Of a stretch of 64,000 nucleotides of DNA, positions 1-13,410 are shown piece after piece. The translations under genes and the position numbers were made by a program. The stretch is from assembly GCA_019843655.1 (NCBI GenBank), contig JACDQD010000007.1:7437600-7501599 (forward strand), in the 5' to 3' direction. This stretch comes from Lethocerus indicus. Lineage: Eukaryota; Arthropoda; Insecta; Hemiptera; Belostomatidae. The number at the start of each line of letters is the position of its first letter. The stretch's first letter is position 1. Under the pieces are notes generated by a model. That model saw only the letters and a list, made by a program, of their open reading frames with translations. It was not told the origin of the DNA and searched no databases.

Positions 1-3000
1 TCCGTTCCTTTAGAGTGGGCGCTTGAAATTGTTAAAACAATCAAACGAGTCAATTTCTAATTTGTAATTGCTGAAGAGGTCGAGGGATCGAGAAAATAAC
101 TACTTCCTCCCTGTATAACGTTTATTACGGCCGAATTGTCTACACCCGTCGTGTCGTAATTTGCCGACAGGAAGGTAAAGAGTGGGCTTAGCGGCAGTAG
201 CAGTGGGGGGGTTGAAGTGTGGGCCGCAAAAAAGCGGCCCAAATTGAAATGGAAAAAGCTGTCGCCACAGTCAACTAAGGGTTGATATGGGGTGTGCCGC
301 CCCCTCCCTCTATAATTTAAAACCCCGGGCGGCCGGAGACACTGGAATTTGCGGTCGCTCATTGGATGGACTGAATTGTTGCCCACTCTCCTTTCCGTGC
401 CCCATCTGCCAGCTCCCGTTAATTGATCGCGGCCATCACGCTCACAACTGTCGCCGAATCAATCCGGCTAGGTGTTAATTAAACGACTGATAAATTACTC
501 CGATTCCTTTATATTTAAAATAAAATCAAACCAAGAGACAATGAATTACCGAATTTGGAGATGTGAGCTACCTATTTCGCGCTCAGAACAGGATTCGAAG
601 ATTCGGAATTGCGACCGTTCGTCGGTGTAAGAGCGCTGGATGACAACTGGAAATTAGAAATTGCGGTCTAACGTAGTTTTCAATTCATCAACACTTTTTT
701 GATGTTTAGATAACACAGCGTAAAAATAGGAGATTACTTATTTTCTCAAAATAATGCGACACCCCCGATATGAAAGGGAGATTATTAATTTTATTAAACA
801 CATTCCACAAGTAAGCATTAACGTAAAATGAGACCCAACATTGTATTGTGTGAATCTTTGTATCCCTAGCCCCAACGACCGGCTTAGGGTGAGTAGGTAA
901 CATTACGCGGTGTGAAAATCGGATTTGAATTTTTCCGGTAATTTTGAGAGACATTAAAAGGCCCAATTGTTAAACGGCCGAACGATTCGTGAAATATTGA
1001 ATTCAAAAAGGAGGAAGCGGAGGGTTGACGACCCGGCGATCGGCCGAACGCTTCGTTCTTGTCCGGCCTCGTCGTCGGGGGCCTCTTGCCCGGTAATTTC
1101 GTTTCGCTCGTAACGAATCGAGTTTACGCGAAAAGCGGACTGAATATCGAGAAGGAGGAGTCCCGAGAACCGGAGGAGCGGCATCCGATATTTATAATCT
1201 CATTCCGCAAAGTGGGAGCCTTCAATTTTTCCGACCGACGCCGACGAAGGGACGACGAAAAATATAAGTAGATGCGCGAGGAAAACGCGCCCTAATATGC
1301 TATTCATGAGAGGAAATGGGTCTTAAGGGTGTAATTATTACAAAGGAGCCGGAGGGGCGGGAGGGGGTGTGGCTCCGAGTGGCGGCGGTCATTAGAGATT
1401 CACAAGGTGAAGGGGCTATTAGCTCCTTAGGCCCCGGGCCCTCAATGAATTATTACACACTTCCTAAGGCGGCCCGCCCTTAACCTTACCGGCAGATTCT
1501 CTACTCTAAATGAGGACCTTTCTTTTATTTTATTTTTTTATTTCGCGGCGAAAAATAATATTTACCGACCGAAAACGAAATGACTGCATTCGGGGCAGTC
1601 AGTATCTTTTTACACTCTATTTTATAAGAAAAAAGATTACCATGAAACGTATTATCAGGTACGAATTATAAGCTCCATCCTGCTGTTTTAGTAACAAAAA
1701 ATGTTGGGAATTATAAGAGAACAAACTGAATTTCAGAATAACTTATAATCACTAGGTTCTATCTAGCATCACTGAAGGTTGCTTTTTATGGAGAACGACA
1801 AACCTCAATTGAAACGGCAATGGAGATTATCCTAAAGCATGCTCTTTTTTCCCCTCGGAGCGCCAGGTACCTAATATCCAGGGAAAGGTTGTCAGAGAGT
1901 CCGGGTAAAGCGATCGCGGTCAATCCGGCTTGCCCCCGCCCCCGCCGGCCGGTCACGTTCCCCCTGACGCATATCCGGGTTTACAAGGGGCCGCCTTTAT
2001 CCGCCACCGACGGACAGACGTGGAGTAGTGCCAAACACGGTGTATCGCAGGGGAGAGAGAGAGCAAGCCCTCCGCTGGGGAAGGCTCTCCTTCTTCCGCC
2101 TTAGCGGCCCGATCTGGAAGTGGCGGTCCAACGCCCCCCCCCACCACTACAGACAACATAAATCTCCCAACGGCATTTTATCCCCTTCACTACCTTTCTA
2201 GCCCTTCTCACCCAATCCGACCGAGGAGTAGCTCTCTCCACCTCCCCTTCCCCCACATGTCGAAGACAACGAGCTGCCACGGGTTACCGGCCCCTTTTAT
2301 TATGCCTCCAACATTCTTTCCCACTTCGGATCACGTAACACGTGCAAAAGTCGATTCATTTTCTAACTGCGAAAAATACACATTAGAGTTTTACACCATA
2401 TAATCGTAGGCCTAATCACATAACTAACACAGAATATGGGGATTTCTGCCCGCAGTGAGAATCTAACTAGACATTATTGTAAATAAATATACATACGCGC
2501 AATACATATATTAAAAATGCGTAAGGATGAATAGCGGCACGTTTTTAGTCCACAAGTAATGTCTCTCGATATAAAATAACCAATAATAATGCGGGAAGCC
2601 TCATGAAACTTAGTCCGAACATCTACTATTTGATTTATACACACGACAAATAGAAACATTTAACCTGCGTCGTCAGTTCAAAGCGGCAGTCTAGGTTTAC
2701 ATTCTAACACAAAACAAATGTATTATTATATCAGTTTTAGATTAAACAAATTCAATTTGGAAGAACGGAAACAATTAGAATGGGAATTCATTAACAGTCG
2801 GTGCATTAACAGTCACGAACGGACAGAGCAACTAGATTACTTAATACTTTTTTCCTTCGTCTCTATCTCAATCGCATAATTTATTGGTGTTGCAACAGGA
2901 GAGCACGAGGAAAATAAAGTGGCGATATATACCCAACAACCTGATTACTATTATGATAAGCGTTAATATACAAAAGAAACTGACGACTTAATCGATGGGG

Positions 3001-3121
3001 TACCCGCAACCGGCGCTTTGAGTCAGCACCCAATTTTCTATCGGTGAGTGATTATTATTTATTTTAGTATTGTTAAAATGTCATAATCCAAAGACATAAT
3101 GTATACTTCATCATTATTGCT

Positions 3122-3126
<5 letters not shown>
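1..3126. other. Gene-free interval, mixed AT-rich and GC-rich
   Basis: No coding gene can be supported here. GC-rich, CpG-containing patches lie at about 1000-1110, 1360-1500 and 1900-2130, and the remainder is AT-rich. The longest frame (about 94 codons, 1820-2104, plus strand) lies in the 1.9-2.1 kb GC patch, where the opposite strand is also open. That fits a scarcity of stop codons better than selection for protein. A 7-bp inverted repeat with a 7-nt loop is at 1581-1601. Nothing else stands out. Confidence 0.6.

Positions 3127-3167
<41 letters not shown>
3127..3167. repeat. (TA)n microsatellite
   Basis: An uninterrupted TA dinucleotide tract of about 41 bp, flanked by AT-rich sequence. 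It is self-complementary and may vary in length between individuals. Confidence 0.97.
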
Positions 3168-3169
<2 letters not shown>

Positions 3170-3484
3170 ATTTTCTGTGCGAAGGGGTGCGTGTTAGAGA
3201 AGTGGCTGTAATATGTTACGGGATGATCTGAATAAAAACTCGCTTCGTCGGGAAAGCCACGAAATCACTTTCGGAGCACTAAAGGGTACAGCCGGGGGGG
3301 TGGGTGAGGTGAGGGAGAAGGGTCGGCCTACCGAGCAGGGTGGATATCGCTACCCGCTATGCATTATTAATTATCTCATTTCCCCTCGAACTAGACCGGA
3401 GGGGGCGGTATAGCTCGGCTCACGGGCGTATCGCCAAATGTGGGAATGCGAACAAATGATTTTAGGATACGTCGGGAAAGGGGC

Positions 3485-3540
3485 AGAGAGGGAGGGAGGG
3501 AGGTAGAATGAGAGAGAGAGAGAAAGTGAGGGAGAGAGAG
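3485..3540. repeat. GA/GGGA purine-rich low-complexity tract
   Basis: An imperfect mixture of GGGA and GA units with few interruptions (a T near 3504 and one near 3527). It belongs to the same purine class as tracts at 8349, 9591, 16502, 22658 and 33945. Confidence 0.85.
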
Positions 3541-4667
3541 CTTTCCATTACGGACGACCAAGCCAGCCCCACTCCGACCAAACAGGACCCCCTGGGAAAA
3601 CCATCTGCGGCAGTTACTTCTGTTTCTTCCGCCCTTACTTTTAACTAAGTTCTGAAAACTGTATTTAACTCTCTCCCATTTTCTCTGGCATCTTTTAACC
3701 GTACAATGCAGTCGCCGAAGGTAAACTTAAAAATACAGGTGTTATCGACGTTGACCATGGTCATCGATAATAATTTAAAATATTTTGCGAATCCTTATCA
3801 CTTGCATTCTTCTGTGTAATCTATGTAAACAATGTCCCAAGATCAGGAGTTTTAATTTGAGTATGTACTAAGGAATCACGCTAGGAACGAAACATTTATG
3901 ATTATGACATTAATACGTATCGGAATGTTAAATATCTTCAGGCTGCTGTTATTTTATCTGGGAAGGAGACTGTAACCACAGCGACACGACAACCGGGCAT
4001 AAATTTTATATTCGGGCGATGCGCAATATTGTATATGAACCGAGGGGGAATTAATCAGCTCGGTCGGGGCCCTAGGCCTTGTAAATCATCCTAAGCAGAT
4101 TAGGGCTCCGGGCCCAGTCGAGGGCCGACAGTGACTTCCGCCCAAATTTAGAGCTTTTAAACTGGTATTACGGCCGCAGGGTATTTTAACCGCGATAAAG
4201 CGGGAGCGTCTCTATTGAAAAGGAGTCTAACCAAAAAAAAATAACTTTGGAAAATGTAATGAAAAGGACACCGGAGCATCTTAGGCCGCTGGGTGTTAAC
4301 AAAGCAATTATTAACGGGCAGGAAGCTGTCAGAAATTACGGTTTTTGTATTACATTTATATAAAAAATGCAATGTAAAAGAATAATATTGCTATTTCTGT
4401 ATTTAACCTTTAGAGGCAGATAATTACCAGGAAAGTATTTAGGTTTGAATACCACAACTAAGTGAAATTGTTTTTCGAACTAAAAACTATGCATTCAACA
4501 ATCTTTCTTTCTTCAATGTGGACATGACCTGCAGTGGACCGGAGTTTAATATTCCACATGTGCGTTTAAATTCGTAATGTGTTGGCCACGTGGCGAGTGT
4601 AAGTGATGATGATGATGTGGGGGTGCGGACACCTGAACAAGTAAAGAGCCGGGTCCAATGCGGGCCT

Positions 4668-4685
4668 GTACAGCGTACAGCGTAC
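4668..4685. repeat. 7-bp tandem repeat GTACAGC
   Basis: About 2.6 copies of the heptamer GTACAGC lie head to tail. This is short and may be a replication-slippage product. Confidence 0.8.
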
Positions 4686-5425
4686 GAGCAATACATACAA
4701 CACGCCTCGTTACTACTCCTCGCGTAAAACTCCGCCTTCAGTGTTTAAACGCCGTCGCAAGAATTTACTGACAGCCCTAAATTTGGCGGCTTCTGTTCAA
4801 CTCAAGTGGCAGGATGTATTTTTCCTTCCTAATTCTCAGAATTCGCGATTTCTTCGCTCACATTATCACAAGTCCGACTACATACGTAACGTAAAGCAAA
4901 TATTCTTATTACGACAATATTCAATAACAAATCAATTTACAACTAATGATAAGCCGAAACCGACCCAACAAAAGACCAAGAGTTAATTTAAAAGTGTCGG
5001 TGAAGCTTCGGAAAATCACACTGAGCCAGTAACTAAGAAATCGGTAAATGAATTTGGTGGGCTAAATAAAATTCTAAATGCAAAATAAAGGAGGATTTTG
5101 CAGCGTAAGTTTTTTGTATTTCCCAAATGTGGCTGAGCCTAATGCCTGTAATCAAATTTCCATAACGCAGATTACGGGCACTTTCCCGTAACTCGAATTT
5201 CCCGTCCATCCTCCCACCGTGGAAACCTCAGAACCATTGACGGATGCCTCAAACGTCCCGGCTCGTTTTTTACGCCGAGCCCGTACTTTCTTCAGGGGCC
5301 GGCATTTGTCTTCTTGATGAACGCCTAAGCTTCCCACCACCACCACCCCAGCTCCTGAACGGGCACTCGTTTGGGATATCGCGGGGCTCCCCCGAGGAAA
5401 ACAACTTATCGCTGTACATTTTTAC

Positions 5426-5588
5426 CTTTCCCTAACACCCCCCTTCGAGATGCGCGAGAATTTCTTCTCGCCCGACAAAGCTCCGCTCGTATCGCTCCAT
5501 CGTTGAATTTTTTCGAGGCCTTCGGGTGGAGAGAAAAAAAACGACGAAAGCCCGAAATATTTTCGATTGTCCGAACGTTATCGCCCAA
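5426..5588 (-). other. Candidate internal exon, minus strand (unproven)
   Basis: Read on the minus strand, a T-rich tract ends in TCTTTTTTCAG immediately before position 5588. From that base a frame stays open for 60 codons. A donor-like GTAAAA follows GGGAAAG at 5425, which would make a 163-nt exon (5588 down to 5426). The encoded segment is basic, with clusters of Arg and Lys (for example RARRNSRASRR), and matches no family I recognise. The branch-point region is only weakly consensus. The opposite strand is also open here, so chance in a locally GC-rich patch is a serious alternative. This is inference from splice-site form only. Confidence 0.12.
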
Positions 5589-6748
5589 CTGAAAAAAGAC
5601 CTTTACCCGAGCGATTTCGCGTTACGTTAAACCGTGAGTGTTAGCCTAGGGGCGTGCCCCTCGAGTTCACACCATCGGCATGAAGATAGCTATCATTCGT
5701 CTAATTGGGGTATTATAAAGACAATAGAATTTGCAGCACATATATACCTCACCATATTGCTACCAAAAGCTCAAACCAGTCTAGCTTAGGTAGAGAATAT
5801 TCTTGAACCTTCACTTCCCTCAAGCGAGTTTCTGTTAATTGAGGGTAATATTAAATTATGAGGATTAACTGCCCGGAAATAATTCCCATCCCTGAATGCT
5901 CAAAACTTAATATTAAGTGTATTCAGTACTAACCATAATTCTTCGGATATTTCAAATTTTCCCAAAATTACAGTAGATAATAAAATTCAATGACTAAAAC
6001 CATTAGAACAAAATGTAGGCGTTATCAATTCAACATTATCACTCGCACAGACGTCGATAAAAAGAAATACCGGGGATATTTTTATCGAACTGAGCAAACG
6101 CGCGCAGTAATTTTTACGAGACCGCTCTCTTCAGCGATCCCCCCTAACGACCGGCCTATACATTTCTCGGCGGAGGAATTTCGCTGATGCGCTAAGCGCG
6201 GGCTTAGACGAGCGCCAGGACGATAAGCGCCAGGTAGGAAACCGCTTCGAGTCGCCAACTCGTCAAAAACTTGGCCTAGTTGAGGCCCCCTTTTTCAGCA
6301 TTGTGTTGCATAAGCAATTTCACGCAATGACACCCGGTTACACAGTTGTCCTTGCGTCAAACACGACAAGAGCACGACAGAATTACCAAAAAATAAGCCA
6401 CGAATTCCACTACATCTTGGATTCCTCGTGTACTTTTAATCCCTATTTACATTATATTAAATATAAAAAATCTTAATAACGAAGTACATTGTCGTTAAGT
6501 ATTATTGCTTTAAGAACTTAGCCCAGCCATTTCGATATCTCACAATTAAATGACTCGTTAACAAAGGTATATAGCAAAAAACAAATCACGAGAGGAAATT
6601 ATTAGGTACGTACCAATTATATTCGGTCGGAACGGCTAATAGGACACAGATTCTGATCGCTGTTCGGTTAAATTTCGGCTGTGTCGTGCCCACGCCCCAC
6701 GGAACGAATTCTCTGTGGCCGGAAGCTCGGAGCCAGAGCCAACGATAG

Positions 6749-6751
<3 letters not shown>

Positions 6752-6841
<90 letters not shown>
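6752..6841. repeat. (TC)45 microsatellite
   Basis: A pure 90-bp TC dinucleotide array. It produces spurious Ser-Leu or Arg-Glu repeat reading frames in several frames on both strands, none of which should be annotated as protein. It faces a GA array 627 bp downstream on the same strand, so the two arrays are complementary to each other. Confidence 0.99.
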
Positions 6842-7629
<788 letters not shown>

Positions 7630-8348
7630 CGACACGAAATAATATATTTTTACGACTATATTAAGTATAAAAAAAAATAAAAACTCTACGCTAGCACTGA
7701 ATTTGGTTTCCCAGAAAAAAAGAATAAATAACATGATAATATGGCCGAATACCTATTATACACACATAAATAAAGAAACGAACGTATATAAATTATAAAT
7801 TGGAAAAAGACAATTTGTAAAAGAACGAATAACTGACTTCTGAGACAATCAATGAAAAACGGTAAAAATATGAAATGTTTTCACTGAATACGGTACATTG
7901 AATTTTATTAGGGATAACGTTTTAACCTACCCCTTTCAATCGTTCTATGCTAATATCCCAACCTAATATATTCAAATATAATTGAAACACTTCTCCCTTC
8001 GCTCACAATATTCAACAGGAACGAATTATTCTAGCAGCTAATACCGGTGTTAAAGGTGCAAGAAGTTTCGCTGATTATAATCGCGGCTGTTGACTCTGAG
8101 AGCTGTTCGCGTTAATATATTCATACAGTTGTTATTCGAAGATACTTTTAACGGAAACACGAGCACCGCGTATTAGCACAGGGCGGACGCGTGGAGCGAT
8201 ATAAATTAAGTTTCATCGCTCCGGACTTAAAGTTGGACGCATCCGAAAAAACAGGGCCGTTAACAGGTTGAAGTTAGAGCGGGCGCTCGGGGCGGGTTAA
8301 ATTGTCTGGCGCTAACCGGAGACGGAGAGAGTGATAGAGGGAGGGATG

Positions 8349-8366
8349 GAGAGAGAGAGAGAGAGA
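8349..8366. repeat. (GA)9 tract
   Basis: A pure GA run inside a longer purine-rich segment (about 8318-8366). Confidence 0.9.
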
Positions 8367-8923
8367 ATTTGGCAGAAAGGAGAGCGAGGAGGATAGAGGA
8401 GCTCTCAAAGCCACGGACTCTGTTACCCCGTCTCACTTTGACGAGTTCCCCCCTCCCACCCCACTTGACCGAGGGCGTCATGGCCAGGACAGCCCCCAAA
8501 ACTCTTCGGCCCATGTAGTACACTCTATACCAAATCCTGCGTTCACCGAACAGGCTAATGTCGTCTACGAAGCAAACTCAAACTCCACCTATAACCTCCC
8601 TCACACAACACACTACGAAACAATTTAGAATTTGGAACTGCAATTATAGTAATATTTTCTTTCCGAGAAACTCTTTTCAGAACACAACGCCTGAAAAGGG
8701 GAACCGATTGGGAGGTCGTGGAGGCTCAAGCCAGCCTACGACGAATTCATGGCCTTGTGAATAATAGTGCCTAGAGGGGGTTTCACGAATATTGTATATT
8801 GGACTATTCAACTGTGTAAATTAACTATTTTACATACAGTCTGCGGCCGCAGCTCACCAGGTGGATTGTGGGCATGCGATTTTGTCTCAAAGCGGTTGAG
8901 GGGAAAGTCCTCGCACAACTTTT

Positions 8924-8966
8924 CTTACCTGAAACAAAAAACGAAATAATTACAGACCTCATTAGG
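8924..8966 (-). other. Recursive-splice-like site (acceptor abutting donor)
   Basis: On the minus strand, a CTAAT branch-like element is followed by a pyrimidine-rich stretch ending TTTTTTGTTTCAG, and GTAAGA starts at the very next base (junction between 8929 and 8928). An acceptor touching a donor is the form of a ratchet point used for stepwise removal of long introns. A second site with an almost identical core lies at 34828. The motif is seen directly; its use in splicing is inference. Confidence 0.3.
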
Positions 8967-9316
8967 AAACAAACAAACTGTGCATTCGGTAATTTGACAC
9001 TGCGAATTTTATTATTTCATTTAATTTTTGTTATGTATTGTTGATTAGAATGGCGCTGAAATATATTTTCTAATTCATTATAAATAATGATATATGTAAA
9101 CATATGCATGTATTATCATTCTAAACGAAGTTTAGGTTTTATTATTAATATCGGGTAAATGATCGGCCAAGCTCCTGAACTGGGCTAACTGAGGGTGCTC
9201 TGATGTATTAATAAAGTTTCAAGCGTGGCTGTCGACGTGATCTATTGTGTTGATGTTCAGAGCCCTAATGAAGTTCTTTATTCCTTACGGACCTTGTCGT
9301 CAATTGTATTATGATG

Positions 9317-9320
<4 letters not shown>

Positions 9321-9364
<44 letters not shown>
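9321..9364. repeat. (AT)22 microsatellite
   Basis: A pure 44-bp AT dinucleotide array in AT-rich surroundings. Confidence 0.98.
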
Positions 9365-9367
<3 letters not shown>

Positions 9368-9590
9368 ACACCTGTCGTATTGGTTTCAGAGAATGAACAA
9401 ATGAAAATACTTCACCTCAAAAAGTTTCTAAAGAATTTATTTCAGAACAAACACCAACCCTCGTCCTGATTCCCGATAGGGCATATTTGACAGTACGGGA
9501 GCGGAAAATGGGATAGGAAAAAACGAGAAATAATATAGCCGACGGCAGATTAATACAACAAAGCTGTGATTAACAAAAAACAAAGGAGCG

Positions 9591-9616
9591 AGGGAGGGAG
9601 GGAGGGAGGGAGGGGG
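9591..9616. repeat. (AGGG)n tetranucleotide tract
   Basis: About six tandem AGGG units ending in a run of G. The G-runs could in principle form a G-quadruplex. Confidence 0.93.
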
Positions 9617-12600
9617 GCGACAAAACATCACTCCTTTGTTTTGCAACCCCCTCCAGCGACAACAGCAATCCTGGTGGCCTCTCCTCACCAACCGGGCTTA
9701 TAATACCCCACAAGATTTTTGGATAATTAATTTATACCTCTGTATTTAATTGCAGACAATTAAAATAATAATTTATACATACATAGAGAGATACCCGTCA
9801 TATTTCATACGAAAGTGGAATAATAAAAAGATAAATGCGCAAATATTTTATAATACTTAATAGAAATAATCGGCAATTAGTCACCTAGGAATGACTTAAT
9901 CTAGTGTCAAAGTATCAAATGTATTACAATAATTGCAATTTTTCGCAGACGTATATACAACTGGAAATATTTACTTTATATGTTACGAAAGTGTTACTGC
10001 ACTACCTCAATTAATTCATTCGCTAGGCTGGACGTCACTTTTTTTTTAACATTTGATTAACCGATTTCCTCCCCTACGTGTCCCAATAGCGTTTTCGACA
10101 GCTTACTATGATCTATCTATATAATTGTAGTTGCCCCACCGGGCCATCGGCCCAGCACCGTTTGTCTTGGCGAGGCCCCAGGGGCGGCGATGACTTCGTC
10201 ATCGGTTTTCTACCCGATTGAAGTTTCCTTACAAATGATCGGTCTGCCATTAATGGGCGTCGACCGATTCATTTTTCACCCGGCGCTCCGCCATCCGCGC
10301 TGATTGCTATTGATGAATAAAATGATTAAAAAAAAGTTCTCGCCAGAGACAACTTCGCCAGGACCCGCCCCCTCTCCCAGGTATGTCTCTTCATCGATGT
10401 AAACGGATTTTTGGTACTCCTCGTGACGGAAATGCGTCACGTAAATAAGCGTCGGTAAAATCGCCAATTTTATTGGCCGAGTGAAAATGTTCAGTTACAC
10501 GATAATGAATAGCGACTTTCTTTCTCTGGATTTGTTTTTACGATATAGGCCGAGAGGTGAAATACAGGGGAGATGACTGCTGACTTTTGAATAGAACTTA
10601 TTACTGAAATTGAAACAGACACGTTCGTGTGGTACTGATATTAGGCGCTCAGACTGGGAATCGGAATATAAGACTGGAAATGAAAATCTCCCGATGCCAA
10701 AAAAAAGTCAAATTTAATAACAAAGAATGGCGTTAATAACCGTAAGATTGGGGCCGATTTAACGGTCCACTTCATAAAACAAAAAGAAGGGAAGTTCTGC
10801 CACAAGAAAGTATTGGGGGGGACCGTGAAAAGAGAGACGCCCCCAATCCAAGTCCGGAATCGGGCCAAATAATAAAGATCATAATTGTCTTAATCCGATA
10901 TAGATTAGGCGCTAATTGCTCATTTTGGAAGGAAGGGGGGTCTGAAAGTTATTAAACGGGTGATGCGGGGGAGAAATTAAGGGTTTGGCCCCCGGCGCTA
11001 GGAGATTAATCGCGGTCACCATAATTGAATGAAGTTCCCCCCCATCTTCCGGGACCCAAGTTTCAGCCGACGATCAAATGGCCAAGTTCAAAATTTTACC
11101 CGGACAGCTTAATTCTCCCTCTCCGTGACAGACAGACCGATAGCAAAATTGCAGGGAAATTCTAACGCCGTTTCTCCCTTTGTAAGTTGCAAAATCTGTA
11201 TTTATAACTCTGCGTATATAGACCAGCGGGTATACACCTATTAACCCACATAGATAAATGTGGGTGTGTAAATGTGAACTGGAAGAAAAATACTTATAAT
11301 TAAGGTGATACGTAATACTAGGCTATAAATAAGTCACACTATTGTTAGCAAGGAATAAAGGAATGTATTCCTGTCGTGAATGCAACATTTGACTCATATG
11401 ACTGATGATCTAAGTACGTGAGCTATTAGCTACGCGTGCCTATACGCGAGACTCTCTCCGTGTATGAATATAATTAGCGTTTTTGATTCTTCGGATAGCG
11501 GAGGGCCAACGTCCCTTTATCGCGCACAAGGATCGCGTTATCGGATACGATAATTTCATATAGAGTCGTTCCAAATCTTGAAATCTGATCGATACACATT
11601 TCATTGTGATTCACAACCAGGCTGCCACGCCGGCTCGTAATTATTCCGAGCACGGAGGGCATAATTATCAGAAAACCATTGGAATGCCCGGAGGGTGCGT
11701 GGGACGGAGGAGAAAAAAAAATAAAAGGGGGCGTATTCCAGCTCATTTCAACGACGCTGCGCTTACTGCATAACAAGATTCAATTGATAAAATCAATTAT
11801 TCAAATGGAGTCGGGAACATTAATTTAATTTAAGATCAATGAAAAATAATACCTCCTCGTTTTCAATTTACAATCCAAATGTGTAAATTACAGGTTCGCC
11901 CAACCCACGCCGGTATCGGTTTACTAATTTACAAATAAATACACACGATTTCCTGTAAATTGACTCGGAGATCAGTAATCAACTCCAATTTAGGAAATCA
12001 CGTTTCAATCAATATATTGCTATCGTTTAGATGCAATTCCGTTAGATATATAAATTTGTTTATTATTAATTATAGAGAAAAGTTTTATTATACTAACGTA
12101 TTATTTATTTTGCATTATAATACGAATTTTATTGTTCACCTTATTAATTTATCGTATAAATATAGAATATAAAAAATACTATAATGCTGAGTTGTAGAAT
12201 AAGAAACTGAACTGAAGAATATAGTCATTTAAATTTTAGAAATGGGTTATTAAGCTGAGATAACTAGATGAAAACGATCGGTGCAATAAATTATCTATTA
12301 GTACTAATTCGGGTAATAGATAAGCCTCTGGTTAAGCGGGTAAGGGGCACGCGGTCACGTAGGAGTGCGGTAGAAGTGATTGAGGTGTAGTGATCCGGGT
12401 AATAGTGCGCCCGCCGGACCACGAATACTAAATACATACACAGCGGTGTTGCGGGCCTAACGCTAAACCGAGCGGCGCAGGCGCTCCCGGTAATTGCCGG
12501 CGGGCCCCGTGCCTACATAGAGGCCCCTTAAGGCCCTTAACTGGGCCCAATGAGGGAACATCTTCCGATTAAACGTCCGGGAGTTGTAGTTGGCTGCGGG

Positions 12601-13375
12601 AAACAATTTACCAACCAGAGCTTGTCCCGACCACGGGATTCTGTTAAACTTAACAATTAACATTTTCTGGAACTCTTCCATGATTTTGAACGTGTATATA
12701 TAGGGATGTGCTACTTTAGCGTACTATATATTCTGCATAATCCTAGTGGTAACTAATTAAGCATTCATTTTCTGTTGCAATAGCTCTAGAAACGGTTAGT
12801 ATGTGGGCTCGAGCAAATATAATATAATTAAATTGGTTGTTTAAGCAATGAACAAATTATTTGTTCGGTCATTCATCAATGACCCATCCGGAACCCTACA
12901 ATCTTAACAAACAGTCGTAAACGCGAATAATGAAACAAGAATTACAAGCCAACAGTTGTTTACGAAAGCGACGAGTGCGGAATGGAGATATTGTAATATA
13001 ACAAGTATCCGGATAAATGGCACGCCGCAGGTGTTAATATAACAAGAGCTTAATGGGCTTCTGCCTCTGTCGCAGTTAATCTCCGGCCCACACGAATTCC
13101 CGCCAGTTGTGTTAATCGTCCAATAAAACTACCGAGACGCGGCATATATTTCTGCAATACTATTTTGCAATCCCCGGAGGAAAAATGTTCGCGAAAGAAT
13201 ACGATTTATTTCGCGATAAACGTTATTGAGAAGATTTATGGGGCTTTGTAATTGATTTATATTCCGTCACTGCTGTCCTAAACTGAACTGTACGCAGAAT
13301 AACTCTAAACTGTACAAAAATCGTTGACTTTCAGAATTTTGGAAAAAATAATTCGGTCCGGTTTTTTTTCAACTT
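9617..13375. other. Gene-free interval with small hairpins
   Basis: AT-rich sequence broken by GC patches at about 10130-10280, 10960-11060 and 12300-12650. Two tidy hairpins are visible. One is at 11233-11270: perfect 8-bp arms with a 6-nt loop, plus outer 5-bp arms offset by a 6-nt bulge. The other is at 12291-12323: perfect 10-bp arms TTATCTATTA with a 13-nt loop. A pyrimidine tract ending CAG abuts GTATGT at 10380/10381 on the plus strand. Reading frames reach at most 100 codons and are unrecognised. Confidence 0.55.
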
Positions 13376-13410
13376 ATTATGAATTAAAACAACAATATTA
13401 TGAATTAAAA
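13376..13410. repeat. 21-bp tandem repeat, 1.7 copies
   Basis: ATTATGAATTAAAA occurs at 13376-13389 and again at 13397-13410, with a 21-bp period. Confidence 0.85.

Larger units (their letters stand above)
3168..6751. other. Gene-free interval with purine tract and one candidate exon
   Basis: A GC patch at about 3280-3420 precedes a purine-only-like tract at 3485-3540. A (GAT)4 run is at about 4603-4616. From 5240 to 5640 the sequence is richer in GC and open on both strands; the minus-strand candidate exon at 5426-5588 is listed separately. The rest is AT-rich and broken by stop codons in all frames. Confidence 0.55.
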
